Source of the DNA: Pseudomonadales bacterium | GTDB lineage: Bacteria > Pseudomonadota > Gammaproteobacteria > Pseudomonadales > IMCC2047 | Assembly: GCA_024234615.1 (NCBI GenBank) | Contig: JACKNY010000002.1 | Location: 248,001-312,000, forward strand | Reading direction: 5' to 3' | DNA length: 64,000 nt | Shown here: positions 8,868 to 16,817 of the stretch, in pieces | How positions within the stretch are numbered: the stretch's first letter is position 1 | How the letters are laid out: every line of letters begins with the position of its first letter | Made by a program: the position numbers and the translations under genes | Notes under the pieces: generated by a model | Databases searched by the model: none | Told to the model about the DNA's origin: nothing | The model's input: the letters and a program-made list of their open reading frames with translations, nothing else

Positions 8868-9788
8868 TTAAAAGCCATCTTCTTCAAGCAAAGATTGCGG
8901 GCTTGGTTTAGATTGCTGACATAAATACAGATTATTTTCAGGTTCAAAGTGATAGCTCCAGAACAGTTCTTGCGGAGTTTCCAATTTGTAGGCCATCTTA
9001 AACTCACCCAGAGTCACTATGCTTTCTGCAAAACGGTGAGGCACATCAGGATCGCGCTGATTTTCCGCTCGACCCAGTTTGCTAATCCCCTGAAACCCGG
9101 TAGCGATTGGAACTATCCAACCACGTTGATCCTGGTCACCGGTGGGTTTGCGCTGACTACTCCACGTCACCTTTGCTTCTCCGTTTTCTTCATGCTGCTC
9201 GCAGCTATGGTGAATTGCTAAGTAGTCCAACATGGCGTCAATAGCATCTTGACCTTGTTCCATCGCTTCAATCATTAAGTCGCGCCTCTCTATCAAGGCG
9301 TAACCGGGCATGAGTTTAGGCTTTAGTAGACTAAAATTTTTATAGAAGGCTGGTTTCTCAAAGCTTAAGATATCGCCACCGGCGATTTTTATCTGACTGT
9401 TCAAGCAATGGATAATTTTCTCCAATGCGTCATCCTCTTGCAGCTTGTCAATGCCATCGTAGAGAATCACCAAACTGACCTCTAGGTGACACCGAGCCTC
9501 TTCAATAAATGCTGACCGGGTACCGTCTTTATCCAACGGATTGGCGGTCCCGACAATGGAATATTCGAAGTCACCAGGCCCCTTGTAGGTTTGCAAATCA
9601 AACTGATGGGAAACGACACCCATCTTGTCAAAACGAGCATCAACTCCCTTAGCATTAAGTTTACGCTGCAAAGCGTGTACGACACCCAGCCAAGCGGTCA
9701 TGGCCGGAAACCCAATGGTAAAAGGACTGGAAAGTGCATTAGCATTTTGAATGCGGATATGGGGTATTAGTAGCACATTGTCAATCAT
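8868..9788 (-). CDS. csy2: Cas5f/Csy2
   Basis: 306 aa. It pairs with Csy1 at the crRNA 5' end, where the 8-nt handle CUUAGAAA is held. The N-terminus (LLIPHIRIQNANALSSPFTIGFPAMTAWLG) is characteristic of Csy2, as is the SFEKPAFYKNFSLLKPKLMPGYALIERR-like middle region. The start overlaps the csy1 stop by 4 bp (ATGA), so both are translationally coupled and made in similar amounts, as expected for subunits present once per complex. Confidence 0.96.
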   Translation of the reverse strand: MIDNVLLIPHIRIQNANALSSPFTIGFPAMTAWLGVVHALQRKLNAKGVDARFDKMGVVSHQFDLQTYKGPGDFEYSIVGTANPLDKDGTRSAFIEEARCHLEVSLVILYDGIDKLQEDDALEKIIHCLNSQIKIAGGDILSFEKPAFYKNFSLLKPKLMPGYALIERRDLMIEAMEQGQDAIDAMLDYLAIHHSCEQHEENGEAKVTWSSQRKPTGDQDQRGWIVPIATGFQGISKLGRAENQRDPDVPHRFAESIVTLGEFKMAYKLETPQELFWSYHFEPENNLYLCQQSKPSPQSLLEEDGF

Positions 9789-11050
9789 CGCAATGCCTCC
9801 CGATGGGTTGTGATCACGCCTTTAAGATACTCGCGTTCAGCAGAACCTAAAGTAACCGATTTTTTTATCGTCTTTTGGTAGGCCTTGCCGATCCAAAGGG
9901 TGATTTCCTTGCAGAGTTCCATCAACCATTCATCCTCCTTCTCTCGCTGCAGTCTGTATTCAGGGCAAAGCCAGATTTTTTGATATTGCGGTAATTGGCT
10001 GGTTTCCTCCCGATACTGCTCTTCAGCGATAGACCGCAGGGCCGCCATCCGCGGGATAATCACATCGAGAATTTCCTCAATCCGGTGATCTCGCCCGCTT
10101 TCCAGATTGCGGCGTGGAATCATACTGTCCAAGCCAATTTTGAAAATGCTGTGTAACTTTAATAATGCATCATGAATGTCGTAATAACGAATCGCGTTAG
10201 TAAAAAAGTTTTTGACAGGAAATTGAATATCACGTTTTACCAACGTCGGAGGTACTGACAAAAGCAAACGCGCTTTACCCCCGTGCTGATTGTTTAATAC
10301 GCTTATATTTTGCGGTTTCGTGCCACCATAGCCAATTGTCGTGATGTCATAGATTTCTGAAAAACTCTTTTCACTCGGCTGATTGTTGCGTTTCCGCTCA
10401 CGCAGGATCTTTTGATTTTCAGAGAATCGTAGCGCATCAATGCGATGACGCAACTCGTAAATTATTCCAGAGTTGCTCAGTATAGAGAGCTGGTGATAAT
10501 TATTACCCGCAGGAAAGTAGACCTGTTTAATTTTGGAGCTGGTTATACTTTTGTCACTGCCTAAAGTCATCGCCAGAAAACCGTCTTTTAGCGTTTGATA
10601 ATTTTCCGTTTCAATCGACAATAGTTCCTTAGCCAAATCAGAATCATGTTGGATATGTTGCAGCAACGTTTCACCATTTTGCATCTCCAAAGTGAGAAAC
10701 TTGTAGACATCCAGAGCAGCGGCATTACCCAGTGCATCACCCTGCACCTGAGCATTGCCGGTTCTTAGGTAACCGTCTGGTGCTTGGGAGGCGCTAGCGA
10801 TAACAGAGGTTACATACCCATTTTTATTCTTTCTTGCACTGGGATGACTAAATGTACAGGGATGACTAGAGATGTTTATTTGACCGGCGCGTTTGGCCGC
10901 ATTAGGTAGCCATTGCTCGGGAGAGAAAAGCTGCTCACACTCAAACTCTAGTGCCAGCACTTCGTCGTTCTGCATCGAGGGTTTCAAACTTTTTTTTAAC
11001 CAGCCTTCTTTACGCTCAGTAAAAAAGGCACCTATTGCAGGGTCTAGCAT
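9785..11050 (-). CDS. csy1: Cas8f/Csy1, large subunit that reads the PAM
   Basis: 421 aa, within the usual range (about 430). In type I-F this subunit recognises the CC PAM and wedges the target duplex open. Family marks seen are the early stretch (HPCTFSHPSARKNKNGYVTSV), the central NQHGGKARLLLSVPPTLVKRDIQ region and the C-terminal helical part. It begins 3 bp after cas2-3 and overlaps csy2, so it is part of the same transcript. The CC before the predicted CreR target at 14671 is the sequence this protein would read. Confidence 0.96.
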   Translation of the reverse strand: MLDPAIGAFFTERKEGWLKKSLKPSMQNDEVLALEFECEQLFSPEQWLPNAAKRAGQINISSHPCTFSHPSARKNKNGYVTSVIASASQAPDGYLRTGNAQVQGDALGNAAALDVYKFLTLEMQNGETLLQHIQHDSDLAKELLSIETENYQTLKDGFLAMTLGSDKSITSSKIKQVYFPAGNNYHQLSILSNSGIIYELRHRIDALRFSENQKILRERKRNNQPSEKSFSEIYDITTIGYGGTKPQNISVLNNQHGGKARLLLSVPPTLVKRDIQFPVKNFFTNAIRYYDIHDALLKLHSIFKIGLDSMIPRRNLESGRDHRIEEILDVIIPRMAALRSIAEEQYREETSQLPQYQKIWLCPEYRLQREKEDEWLMELCKEITLWIGKAYQKTIKKSVTLGSAEREYLKGVITTHREALR

Positions 11051-11053
11051 GAA

Positions 11054-14000
11054 TTATCTCCTTTCGTCCTTAAACAACCCAAATTGATCGTCGTATATAT
11101 AATTAGGGGGTGATTGATTCTCATAGGGCTCTTGAATCACCACCTCGCCATAACGAAGAGCCGCCGTATTCAGGCTGATTTCTTTTTGCTCAGCCTGTAC
11201 TTCAAGAAGGCTGCGGTAATCTCGAAAAAGCCAAAACCGCTGTCGCTGCTGATCAGAAAGCTCCATATTTTGAATACGGTAGCAATCGTCCTGATTGATT
11301 AGATCTCCCGCGACTGTGAATGCAGCTTTCCCCTTATTATCTTTTTCTGTGAAATAGCAGTGTCCTTTGTCATCAAAACAGCGATACAGGTGTATACTCG
11401 CCCTGCTTTGCCGGAAGCGATTAAGTGCTTGTGGCAAAGCTGTCATAAACCAATTTTGGCTTAAATAGCCCTGCAGTGTTTCTGGGCCTTTTGCATCGTA
11501 TTGTTTCAGCCAATGCGCGGTTACAGCATGTTCCAATCGGGCAAGGCCAAAACCTTTTGGCGGATTTTCATCGATGCGGGGTATGGCATCCAGCCGTTCT
11601 GCAACCGATTTTTCATTAACCAGTATTCTCAAATCATGAACTTCACAGGACGCGCTTCGCTCTCTCCCATTCACCTTGATCTGGCCATTAAACTCATAGC
11701 CTGGCATGCAAAAATAACAGGCGTGCTTTTTATCCCCCGACTTGATGGTTTTCCAATTGTATTGCAACAAGCCGACATTCGATGTTTGAACCGCCCCGGA
11801 ACGGTGACGCCTCACCCGTCCGGCCAGTTGAACAATGGAACGATAAGATGAGGGTTCAACAATGGCCCAATCAAAATCATGATCGCGACCAACCTCTTCT
11901 ACCGGAGTAGCGATCAGAATAAACACTACATTTTTGGGCGGCTCAGATTGATTTGATAACGAATCCAGGTGTTCCCGAATCAGAACATTTTTGAACGCTT
12001 TCGCTTTTTCACCGAGTTTTTCCTTATACTTTAGCACCGCATCCAGATGCCTTTCCTGTTCGTGCCTTAATAACATTACCTGTTGGCTGTGATAGGGCAT
12101 CACCCGGATTGCTGTATCTGTGGGTAATGGGCATTCCAGCAGATAACGTGTCAATGCAATACAGGGGGAAATGTTAGCCATGCGCACCACACCAAAAGAT
12201 ACTTTCAAATCAGTTGCTTGATCAGTTTGGTGGTGTTGATGGTGTTTGATCAGAGCATCCTGGAAAATGGTCTCGAAATAGCCTGTCTGTCTCGTTGTTT
12301 CAATATCACCCTTCCCTGAGGCTTCCAGCTCCAGTATCATTTGACAATCAATAATATTGGCTTTGCGTTTTGCCTGCTGTTTACACAATGCAGCGACCCT
12401 CTTTTCGATAAAAATACTGTGTGCGGCGGCATACTCCTGGTTTGCTTGCACTGCATTCTGGGCGCTATTGTTAACAATGTGGGTAGTGAACTCGTCAATC
12501 CAGGCACAGCCTATAACCTGGCTCGCATTACGGGTTTGGCAATACAGCTGCCAGCCCCGTTGGTAACAATTAAAGTATCCTTCCGCTAAAGAAGGTGGAA
12601 TCGTAGCTGAAGAGATCATCACCTTCCTCCCTAGCATTCCCGCTAAATGAATCAAACGTCCAATAGCAATTAAGTCCGAGCCAGTAAAGTCGTCAATTTC
12701 GTCAATGACTAAATCTGACGACATCAAACGCAGGCTCGGTAAGATATATCGCCCACCACGGGTGGTTTCGGTGGCTGCCATGATGTGGTCAATGGTGCAA
12801 GTTAGGATGGGGGCATAGAGGAAAGCTCTGTCTCTTTGGGTTTGTAGCAGCGTCGCTAACCCATCCTCAGGAGTATCACTATCAAAAATAACCTCATCAC
12901 TATTTCCAAGCAGAGATTCCTGCGATTCTGAGCCCTGCTCCGTTGTTGTGTCACCCTCAGCTTGCTCCTTCGCCTGCGCGTGCAACTCAGCGACTGCTTT
13001 GGAACCAATTAACACCGCTAAATCACTACCGTCAGTATTTTTGAAAATTCTTTCGCGATATTCGTCACCGGTTTGTAATGTCAAAGTGCGCAGCCCAAGC
13101 GCCAAAATATAGCGAAGGCTATCCTGGTTCTCAGAAAGCGCTAACATAGCTTTCGCATTGGCAAAGGTTTTGCCGCTACCCGTACTAGCCATATTAACGG
13201 CGAAAAAACCATGTTTCGTTTCGTTACTGGCTTTAACCCACTCTTGGATTTTCGAAGCTGCCCTATCCTGCCAGCGGTACTCGGCGGGGCTTTTTTTTCT
13301 AAGCTCGGCAATGTTGTCAGAATCCGGTAATGCCTGCTCCAACACAGGAAGCTTATAGACATTACGCAGTGCCTGCCGGTAGACACCCACTAGATGCTGA
13401 TCCAATGACTGTTTGGGCGAACCACCCTTTTGGGTATTGGCGACCAAGCCAGTGGTATTTCGCCACTCACCGGACTCCTTTAAAGTCAGCGATGAATAAT
13501 AGTGATCACCCAACATCAGGCAAAGGCGGGCATGATGTAACACCGTCCGGTAACTACCATCTTGCATAATCTGTGCGACAAGCTCTTGTTGGCCTAGCAG
13601 CTTTTTAGCCCAACGTTTGAGTTCTTTTAACCAGGGCTGGGAATTACTAATTAGCCCCTTGGGGAAATGAAGACAATCTTTAAGCTGCTGATCGTAGCCA
13701 TCAAATCGGTTTTCGTAACTCCAATCTTGAGTAATGTATGCAAACAGGTCGTCCATAGTTTCCGTTGCAACACCGCACCACTCATTCAGTAATATGCTAG
13801 GCTTTAAGGTCTGCAACGGTAAGCGGTGGTGGGTTAAAATCAACCAAGCAACCAGCTTAGCTGTCTGCGGTAGCTCGGCAAGCGGCCTTCGAAATTTTAG
13901 AAGATCAGTTTGCTTTAACGCTTCTTCATTAATTTCGCCCTCGGCCAGCTGCGTTAACCAACCGCTATCCGACTCCGAATCCGTCTTGCAGATCAGCGCT

Positions 14001-14476
14001 TTGAGTAATAGACAAGAGATCCATTCATGGCGAAGTGCATCGCCGTATTTGCCTTTGTACTCCTGTGATAATTTTTCCTGAAAGCGGGCGCTGGCTTTAC
14101 CCCAGTCATGCAACAAGGCCGCCAGGGATACCAACGACTGAATAAGGGGAAGATACTTCCAGTCAGCGCGATCATCGCGGTACGTTCGATTAACCGTGGT
14201 GCTATTCACGGGAACTAAACCCAGACCATTAAATTTGCTTTTATTCCCAACCAACCAAACCAACTCCGTCCGTGACCGGCTCCTTACCCAATGACAACTC
14301 ACCGCCGTATTCTTGGTTGCAGTTTTGCGCAGCAGTTTTTTCACTGCCAACAACCCTTCTTGCGTGATGACGGTTTGCCAAGTATTGTCACCAATGCGGT
14401 CCGCAAACGCATCCAGCACCCGCCGGGTACGGTTAAGTGCCTTTTTCTCGCATTGAGAGACGAAAGTGACCATCAT
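11054..14476 (-). CDS. cas2-3: Cas2-3 fusion: adaptation subunit plus HD nuclease-helicase
   Basis: About 1140 aa from the ATG at 14476. The frame is open 20 codons further up, but family alignment from MVTFVSQC favours this start or the adjacent ATG at 14473; the ribosome-binding site is weak. In order: Cas2 domain (residues 1 to about 80), HD nuclease (LLHDWGKA, near 120), SF2 helicase with Walker A STGSGKT (near 430), DEID box (near 590), SSATIPPS motif III and QLAGRVRRH motif VI, then a C-terminal domain. It joins Cas1 for spacer integration and is recruited by Csy on fully paired targets to degrade DNA. It is first gene of the cas2-3-csy1-4 unit, downstream of the promoter that the crRNA-like guide appears to target. 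Confidence 0.97.
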   Translation of the reverse strand: MMVTFVSQCEKKALNRTRRVLDAFADRIGDNTWQTVITQEGLLAVKKLLRKTATKNTAVSCHWVRSRSRTELVWLVGNKSKFNGLGLVPVNSTTVNRTYRDDRADWKYLPLIQSLVSLAALLHDWGKASARFQEKLSQEYKGKYGDALRHEWISCLLLKALICKTDSESDSGWLTQLAEGEINEEALKQTDLLKFRRPLAELPQTAKLVAWLILTHHRLPLQTLKPSILLNEWCGVATETMDDLFAYITQDWSYENRFDGYDQQLKDCLHFPKGLISNSQPWLKELKRWAKKLLGQQELVAQIMQDGSYRTVLHHARLCLMLGDHYYSSLTLKESGEWRNTTGLVANTQKGGSPKQSLDQHLVGVYRQALRNVYKLPVLEQALPDSDNIAELRKKSPAEYRWQDRAASKIQEWVKASNETKHGFFAVNMASTGSGKTFANAKAMLALSENQDSLRYILALGLRTLTLQTGDEYRERIFKNTDGSDLAVLIGSKAVAELHAQAKEQAEGDTTTEQGSESQESLLGNSDEVIFDSDTPEDGLATLLQTQRDRAFLYAPILTCTIDHIMAATETTRGGRYILPSLRLMSSDLVIDEIDDFTGSDLIAIGRLIHLAGMLGRKVMISSATIPPSLAEGYFNCYQRGWQLYCQTRNASQVIGCAWIDEFTTHIVNNSAQNAVQANQEYAAAHSIFIEKRVAALCKQQAKRKANIIDCQMILELEASGKGDIETTRQTGYFETIFQDALIKHHQHHQTDQATDLKVSFGVVRMANISPCIALTRYLLECPLPTDTAIRVMPYHSQQVMLLRHEQERHLDAVLKYKEKLGEKAKAFKNVLIREHLDSLSNQSEPPKNVVFILIATPVEEVGRDHDFDWAIVEPSSYRSIVQLAGRVRRHRSGAVQTSNVGLLQYNWKTIKSGDKKHACYFCMPGYEFNGQIKVNGRERSASCEVHDLRILVNEKSVAERLDAIPRIDENPPKGFGLARLEHAVTAHWLKQYDAKGPETLQGYLSQNWFMTALPQALNRFRQSRASIHLYRCFDDKGHCYFTEKDNKGKAAFTVAGDLINQDDCYRIQNMELSDQQRQRFWLFRDYRSLLEVQAEQKEISLNTAALRYGEVVIQEPYENQSPPNYIYDDQFGLFKDERR

Positions 14477-14639
14477 GAGTTTTATTAATCCCATTCTATT
14501 TGTAAGGATTAGACTGTTGTCACGCCAACGAATCAACAGCCTTCGCCCTAATGACTACCCCAAATACCAGATGCAGCATCCAAAGACTCGGCGATTGGTC
14601 TTCACTACCAAAGAAGACATCAGCCTTACTCTCGACGAG

Positions 14640-14668
14640 AGTATATTTTAAATAAAATCTATTTAAAA
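14640..14668 (-). promoter_or_regulatory. predicted promoter of the cas2-3-csy operon
   Basis: On the minus strand a -10 TATACT lies at 14640-14645 and a weak -35-like TTTTAA at 14663-14668, 17 bp apart. An ACTCTC-GTC-GAGAGT hairpin follows directly, and a 5' leader of about 155 nt precedes cas2-3. The CC PAM (14669-14670) and guide target (14671-14688) abut the upstream edge of the -35. Promoter calls by eye are uncertain, but the 352-bp gap after the KilA-N stop argues for a separate promoter here. Confidence 0.5.
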
Positions 14669-14688
14669 CCTATAGGAAGTTGATTTAA
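14669..14688 (+). promoter_or_regulatory. PAM and partial protospacer for the crRNA-like guide
   Basis: CC (14669-14670) followed by TATAGGAAGTTGATTTAA (14671-14688). The pseudo-spacer of the downstream ncRNA begins TATAGTAAGTTCATTTAA (14721-14738). Sixteen of 18 positions are the same and the two differences are at positions 6 and 12. Beyond position 18 only positions 23 and 25 agree. In type I-F the PAM is CC directly 5' of the non-target-strand protospacer, so orientation, PAM and seed all fit a Csy binding site that is too short for full interference. Confidence 0.88.
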
Positions 14689-14692
14689 TATA

Positions 14693-14809
14693 TAACTCTG
14701 CCGTATAGGCAGCTTAGAAATATAGTAAGTTCATTTAAATCTTTATCTTTACTGCCGCACAGGCAGCAGACCAGGGAGAAATCACTACATGTGTTTCTCC
14801 CTGGTTTTT
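14693..14809 (+). ncRNA. CreR-type autoregulatory crRNA-like RNA
   Basis: Plus strand, opposite to all cas genes. Pseudo-repeat 1 (14693-14720) keeps the hairpin CTGCCGTATAGGCAG and the full 5' handle CTTAGAAA but has lost most of its first five bases. The pseudo-spacer is 26 nt (14721-14746). Pseudo-repeat 2 (14747-14774) keeps the hairpin CTGCCGCACAGGCAG but its 3' end is lost. A terminator follows at once. Only the parts needed for Cas6f cutting, the 5' handle and the 3' hairpin are conserved, so selection is on one mature guide, not on an array. It is predicted to load into Csy and bind 14671-14688 to repress cas2-3-csy. A TAATAT -10 (14686-14691) with a TTAAAA-like -35 (14663-14668) may drive it. 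A plain decayed mini-array is the alternative; the matching target argues against it. Confidence 0.88.
14771..14809 (+). terminator. intrinsic terminator of the crRNA-like gene
   Basis: CCAGGGAGAAA (14771-14781) and TTTCTCCCTGG (14794-14804) form an 11-bp perfect stem with a 12-nt loop, followed by TTTTT (14805-14809). The T-run is on the plus strand only, so it ends the plus-strand RNA, not the KilA-N transcript. It overlaps the degenerate end of the second pseudo-repeat. Confidence 0.9.
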
Positions 14810-14827
14810 CCAATTTCACTTTGATGA

Positions 14828-15412
14828 TCATTTCCCCGCCAACTTTTTAACAGTTTTGTTCTCTACCAGTAGCCCCATCTGTTGAATAGCGATCTGGTTA
14901 AGACGAACTAATCGTTCTTGTTGGGCCAACCCATCGTTAATAAATACCGTATTTAGATTTCCCATATTAGCCAAGCAAACCAATTGGGTAACATTCGCGT
15001 AGTCACGAATATTGCCACTTTTGTCTGAGTGTTCCGCTCGCCATTGAGAAGTGGTTTTACCAAAAAGCGCCACATTGAGGACATCAGCTTCACTGGCATA
15101 CATCTGGTTTATTGCCTGCTGTGATAAAGCTTCGGGCACCAGATTTCCTTTAATGGCATCGGTATGAATACGATAGTTTATTTTGGCTAGATTACGCTTA
15201 ATGTCCCAATCTAAGCCTTTTTCTTGCTCGCTTTTTAACCCCTGAAACTCTTTGATTAAATAAAACTTGAACTCTACTGAAACCCATGACGCGAACTCTA
15301 ATGCAATATCAGCAGGCGACTCAGGGTTTTTATATTTTGCAATATCTGTGATGCTAATAAAGTCTTCGGTGCTCGTTTGAGTGAATGAAATTTTCCTGCC
15401 AATAACATCCAT
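14828..15412 (-). CDS. KilA-N domain protein inserted in the cas operon
   Basis: About 194 aa from the ATG at 15412 (AGGA 8 nt upstream); an ATG at 15433 with AGAGGGG is a second option. The KilA-N DNA-binding domain covers roughly residues 10-130: the entry strand (EDFISITDIAKYKN), the FASWVSVEFKFYLIKEFQ helix and the DWDIKRNLAKINYRIHTDAIK block are typical. The C-terminal part ends in a helical stretch. KilA-N proteins are common in phages and islands and bind DNA; their role is mostly unknown. Standard I-F loci have cas1 directly before cas2-3, so this gene splits the adaptation pair. It could be a passenger or a local regulator. Confidence 0.85.
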   Translation of the reverse strand: MDVIGRKISFTQTSTEDFISITDIAKYKNPESPADIALEFASWVSVEFKFYLIKEFQGLKSEQEKGLDWDIKRNLAKINYRIHTDAIKGNLVPEALSQQAINQMYASEADVLNVALFGKTTSQWRAEHSDKSGNIRDYANVTQLVCLANMGNLNTVFINDGLAQQERLVRLNQIAIQQMGLLVENKTVKKLAGK

Positions 15413-15425
15413 AGTCTGATTCCTA

Positions 15426-15560
15426 CTACGCATTACCCATACCCCTCTTTGTAACACTGAAACCTTTAGCCGTTATCAACACGATTAAGAAAATATAATC
15501 ATTCGATAAAATAGTGATGTCTTCCCCCTGAATCGTCACCAACTTATATTTGCTCACCAT
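15426..15560 (-). pseudogene. 44-codon remnant resembling a KilA-N protein N-terminus
   Basis: An ATG at 15560 with a good GTAGGAGC ribosome-binding site opens a 44-codon frame ending in TAG at 15426-15428. The first residues (VTIQGEDITILSNDYI) resemble the start of KilA-N proteins just before the SLTDIA segment, then the sequence loses the resemblance. Its end overlaps the alternative start of the intact KilA-N gene. It looks like a second KilA-N copy cut short by a frameshift or deletion, or a short leader ORF coupled to the gene after it. Only the resemblance is seen. Confidence 0.45.
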
Positions 15561-15595
15561 TTGTTTTGCTCCTACTACATTTATATCCATATTCA

Positions 15596-16555
15596 CTACT
15601 TGGCTGCTTCAAGCGCATAAGAATCTAGTGCAACTGCTTTCACCTGATCAAACATAAAATCCAATGCCTTATGCTGGGTAAAAGCCTGCAAACATTGCTG
15701 ACGAAACTCCTGTTCGGTAGCATTTTCTTTGGCGCTAATAAAAGACCAGGGCAGAATCAGCGCGTCTTTGATCAGGTCTGCGATATCAAATACCAAGGCA
15801 CCTCTCCGGGTTTTACCGTGCATCACTGCAAAACCATGAGGAATGCCTAATACCCATAGGGTGGTCGCAGCCAGACCATAAGCGAGGTAGTTGCCATGAT
15901 TGAGAAATGCGTTAGCGGTGTCAGTAGCTTCACGCTCGCGTACAAAATCACCGTATTTGGTGCTGTTGGCTGCCGTTTTATATAGCTGCTTGGTGAGCTG
16001 GGCTTCGATTTTCAGAAGGTCACCAACTTTCGACGCTTTTTCGATTTTGTGAAGAAAGTTATTTAATGCCTGGATAATGTGGTCATCATCGCTGCTAAAA
16101 CCCTCTGCTTTTAAATCGCGATCTTTGCGCCAAACTTGCTGCAGGTAAGAAATTCTTGCTCGTTGAAAATATTTTGCGGCTTGCAAGCGTTTTTCGTCGT
16201 CAAACCAGAATTGCATCCAGCCCTGGATATATTCGGTAGGACGGTATTCGCTTTGCGGAGACAGCCATTCAATTTCGTTCGCCATGAGCAATGGCGTCCC
16301 ACCTCCACCACAAAAGCCTAGCAACACGCCTGCTTGCGCCAGCATTCTGGTAGCGGCCTGTGTTATCGATGTTCCAGTACCAAGCAAAAGGCAGGTGGTA
16401 TTAGCGATCGGGATATTCCAATACTGATTTTGATTTTTCTCTTCCGTGAGGTAGAGCACACGGCCATCCTTCTGCATGACACGGCATTTTTCGAGGTAAT
16501 AGATATTGGCGCGCTTGGAGTGCAGGATTGCTTTAAGGTCTGTTAATTGATCCAT
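15596..16555 (-). CDS. cas1: Cas1, type I-F integrase
   Basis: 319 aa from the ATG at 16555, preceded by GGAG 8 nt away; the longer frame begins with TTG. With Cas2-3 it integrates new spacers at the leader end. The metal-binding residues are visible as Glu in LLKIEAQLTKQLYK, His in AVMHGKTRRGALVFD and Asp in the following IADLIKD. FCGGGGTPLL in the N-terminal half is typical of I-F Cas1. It is separated from cas2-3 by the KilA-N gene and the crRNA-like gene. A TATAAT at about 16596-16601 (minus strand) may be its -10. Confidence 0.96.
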   Translation of the reverse strand: MDQLTDLKAILHSKRANIYYLEKCRVMQKDGRVLYLTEEKNQNQYWNIPIANTTCLLLGTGTSITQAATRMLAQAGVLLGFCGGGGTPLLMANEIEWLSPQSEYRPTEYIQGWMQFWFDDEKRLQAAKYFQRARISYLQQVWRKDRDLKAEGFSSDDDHIIQALNNFLHKIEKASKVGDLLKIEAQLTKQLYKTAANSTKYGDFVREREATDTANAFLNHGNYLAYGLAATTLWVLGIPHGFAVMHGKTRRGALVFDIADLIKDALILPWSFISAKENATEQEFRQQCLQAFTQHKALDFMFDQVKAVALDSYALEAAK

Positions 16556-16561
16556 CAACAA

Positions 16562-16817
16562 AACTCCATTCCTGAAGCCCAGTTTCGATAGTCCATTATA
16601 TCAATTTGTGAGGTTTCAACGTTCTCGATAAACTGTCGTTTGTTCACGCTAACTTCCTTTTATTCCTTGTGTGACACCAGTATAGCCAGTACTTTGGTCA
16701 AAACATGTCCTGTCGATTTATCCAGTATTTTTTATCCGACTAAAGCCAAACCTACTCTTGTGAGACTGAACGGGACTCGGCTTGAGCCTTTATTGATTTT
16801 CAGTCTCCCACATAGAG
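16562..16817. other. cas1 upstream region
   Basis: No convincing gene. On the minus strand it holds a TATAAT box about 40 bp before the cas1 start and AT-rich sequence, and should contain the cas1 promoter. Short frames here show no family resemblance. It is a likely target for the WYL regulator encoded upstream (inference). Confidence 0.4.

Noticed and set aside
14693..14809. A decayed ordinary mini CRISPR array
   Set aside because: Only the parts needed for one mature guide are kept, a terminator follows directly, and the pseudo-spacer matches a site 50 bp away with a PAM and 6-nt periodic mismatches. Chance decay would not give this.
14640..14809. CreTA-type toxin RNA guarded by the crRNA-like gene
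   Set aside because: There is no room for a toxin gene between target and guide, and the target lies at the cas2-3 promoter. Control of cas2-3 is the simpler reading.
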